From the NCBI RefSeq assembly GCF_963675165.1, contig NC_087377.1, positions 9,379,122 through 9,443,121 of the forward strand: DNA of 64,000 bases, in the 5' to 3' direction. Below, piece by piece: positions 61,901 to 64,000 of this stretch; within the stretch, counting starts at the first letter, position 1; each line of letters begins with the position of its first letter. The notes below the pieces were generated by a model. The model was not told the DNA's origin. It saw nothing but the letters and a program-made list of their open reading frames with translations, and searched no databases. The translations under genes were made by a program, and so were the position numbers. This stretch comes from Halichondria panicea. Taxonomy: Eukaryota; Porifera; Demospongiae; Suberitida; Halichondriidae.

Positions 61901-63507
61901 TAAACTCACCTTGAAAGGGTGCATTCACTGATTGACCACCTCCAATTCCATTGGACAAGGTAACAGACACAGTAAAGGGGTTGCTGGGACGATTATCATC
62001 AATAGGGAAATTAGTCTGGTACTGACACAGGGTAGCATTGCAGTTGCCTGTGAGAACCACTGGTGGACCACCGATGGTTCGTACAGAGTAAGTAACTGCA
62101 GGAGACAAACCAGGAGCAACCCCGACAGGACTCTGCATGTGCGGCATGGTAATAATTATACTGAAGAATGCTACCAAGTTAGAGAGATACTTACCACTGT
62201 TGGGAACGTGACAGTGATAGAGTCGAGGCGGTCACCAGAATACACTGCCAGCACACTGACATCACCAGCAGGAGGGGGAGATGGTTCTATTGAGAAATGT
62301 ATATGAGTCACATTGCCTATAGCTCTTACTCACCCATTAAGTTTAGCATTACAGGAGCGCTGAAGCTTCCAGTCTGACCACCACACAAGTCAGAGTTGGC
62401 CCTGACCATAACTGAGCAGCTCTGTGGAGCAATCCAACCAGAGCATATTCCTGACGTGTTGGAACTGACTGAACAAGAGCCTCCACAGTCAGAGACGACA
62501 TCATATGAGAAGGAGGTTCCACAGTTGCTGGTTGGCTCCGTCCAAGTTATAGAGAATGTGGACACACCAACCTCTGTCACTATCACATTAGTGGGGGGTG
62601 GGGGTGAACCTGTGGGGGGTTAAAGGTCAGTAGACCGTTGTCACACTATGATGCTGCTTACCTGCTACTCGCAATGAATCAGTACCAATCAGAGTAGAGA
62701 TATCTCTTGTACATACAACAGTTTGTCCATCCATGTTGACACTGATATTAACTGACAGTTGTGATGTGTAGCAAGTTCCTGCTCCACTAGTGTCCACTGA
62801 AGTACCATTACCGATAATAGCTCCACTTGTACAATCTCCATTAGCAATCCCTCCAGAGTACAGAGAATGAAGTAATTGTATCAAATTGGTTGGGGGACAG
62901 TCAAAGGCAGTTCCTAACCACACTGTAACAGCTCCACCGACCACAGTACATGTGTAGGTCTCCACATCACCAGGGCAGAAACACTGTCTTCCATTGGGAA
63001 GAGTGGGGGGGGACTAAGATGTCAGTGGCTCCATCACCTAGATTTACAGTGACAGTAGCTTGTATCACAGTATATGCCATGTTAGCACTTAAATAGGGTC
63101 CTATTACAGCAGAAACTATTCTACTTCTTCTTTGAAATAATGGGGGCCCATACGTTTTCGAATGCAGTACACAAAAAAGGAGTTTATTTGTTTTAAAATA
63201 CAATTCATGTTCTGTAAGTATTGCTGCGATAAACATCATAGGTATAGATGATCATGCAGATATAATTATGACGTACGAAACTTGAACACAAGTTAAAACA
63301 TGGAGTCAAGTCCAAGCTTACCTGACTTAAGCAGAGTCCCTAACAGTATTAAGCAGGTAACAACGATCTGTGAATTGACAAGAGTGAGTCGAGTAGATCT
63401 CAAGCACTGACATTATTTAATACTTCTACCAGCTATAGATTGAGATACAAGGTTACTATTTATTGGCCAGGTACTGAGGTAGTAGTGGCCTTTACCTTTG
63501 CTCTCAT
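58951..63507 (-). pseudogene. Receptor R5: paralogue of R3 with three frame lesions
   Basis: Exons correspond one to one with R3: 63507-63496, 63367-63322, 63037-62662, 62609-62334, 62286-62195, 62132-61910, 61855-61414, 61352-61254, 61034-60984 and 59164-58951. The domain order is the same, including two membrane segments and the tail VIYEEI...IAYSHV / VYEDI...LAYGHV. Relative to R3 there is one extra base in a run of eight G (63,005-63,012), which shifts the Ig-like exon; one extra A near 61,798, which shifts the exon carrying TM1; and one missing base near 61,012 in the juxtamembrane exon. Exon 4, broken in R3, is intact here. Splice sites are all kept and the last exon is nearly the same as R3's, so decay would be very recent. 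Consensus error is the main alternative to a pseudogene. Confidence 0.7.
60190..60754. mobile_element. TIR element, copy B partner
   Basis: Same ends (CAGTAGCGG...CCGCTACTG) and position within the last receptor intron as 43,836-44,393; followed by a poly-G run of different length. Confidence 0.8.
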
Positions 63508-64000
63508 TGCGACATTTAGATCTAACATAGGGCCAGGCAAAGTAAGTTACTGTACTGTACCAGCTAGTATAGTGTACTATACTACTACTGGACTGGACTT
63601 TGACCTGACTATTGCAACACCATTTACATTCCTTTCCCTCATAACAAAACCATGACAAATGATTGTAAACAATGATTATGAAACATAAACACATACCACA
63701 TGTACTTGTACTAGTACCTCGTAGCTACATTACAAAAACACCTATGACTGTTGTTTATAGGCTTAAACCAAGAGTTCATTAGGAAGAGTACGCAACTCCA
63801 ATAGACTGTACACAAAAAGCATTCCTCCAATCTTACGTCACAGATACTGGCTGTAGTAACCGCAACTAGCAGGAAAGGCAATGAATAAAATTAGTAACTA
63901 TGTTATTCACTACTGGCAGTTGTAAATGGTGATAATTATCACAATCATCACTATGTTATTCATTGCAAGTTTGATTTCACAGTTTATACAATAGCATGTG

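Larger units (their letters stand above)
58350..64000. repeat. Segmental duplication, copy B (runs off the window)
   Basis: Collinear partner of 40,065-47,950, same orientation, about 18 kb away. It lacks the LINE and the 340-base TIR element of copy A. The window ends inside the copy, so its right boundary is unknown. Confidence 0.9.

Overview
The window reads as animal DNA, most likely from a demosponge. It is AT-rich and intron-dense, with GT-AG introns mostly in phase 1 between extracellular domains. It has no rRNA, tRNA, CRISPR or operon-like features that I can see. One gene has the short-chain collagen layout typical of sponges (a brief Gly-X-Y tract plus a cysteine-rich tail domain). 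All gene models were built by hand from splice sites and phase, without transcript data.

Layout. 1-5.8 kb is mostly repeats plus two doubtful exons. 5.8-14.0 kb holds a 10-exon secreted adhesion protein (signal peptide, NIDO, IPT, FN3-like, AMOP, VWD, two EGF, novel C-terminal region) on the + strand; its reading frame is interrupted three times, each time by what looks like one missing base. 14-23.5 kb is a repeat desert with two MITE families, a dead LINE, long CA repeats and one orphan exon.

23.5-64 kb holds a cluster of five related, modular, Ig/FN3-type cell-surface receptors, called R1-R5 here. R1 (-, 28.1 to 23.6 kb) and R2 (+, 28.6 to 33.4 kb) are head to head. R3 (-, 47.5 to 40.6 kb) and R5 (-, 63.5 to 59.0 kb) sit on two copies of a segmental duplication. 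R4 (+, 52.5-55.8 kb) lies between them and is fully open. All carry a signal peptide, Ig-like and FN3-like exons and one or two transmembrane segments. Their cytoplasmic tails carry repeated tyrosine motifs. R3, R4 and R5 have paired YxxI/L...YxxV motifs of ITAM/ITIM type, and R1 has a different repeated tyrosine module. Between these genes lie a collagen gene (37.0-37.9 kb) and a small fragment that looks like part of an SNF2 helicase of the SMARCAD1 type (39.2-39.5 kb).

The most interesting points are: (a) four of the five receptors encode two consecutive transmembrane segments, the second always on its own symmetric phase-1 exon, so skipping it would move the tyrosine tail across the membrane; (b) the receptors are mosaics, with ectodomain and tail types recombined; (c) the R3/R5 duplication carries an empty-site/filled-site record of two later transposon insertions; (d) R3 and R5 carry different single-base frame lesions. 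The natural reading is an expanding family of immune-type or allorecognition-type receptors. That role is inferred from architecture only.
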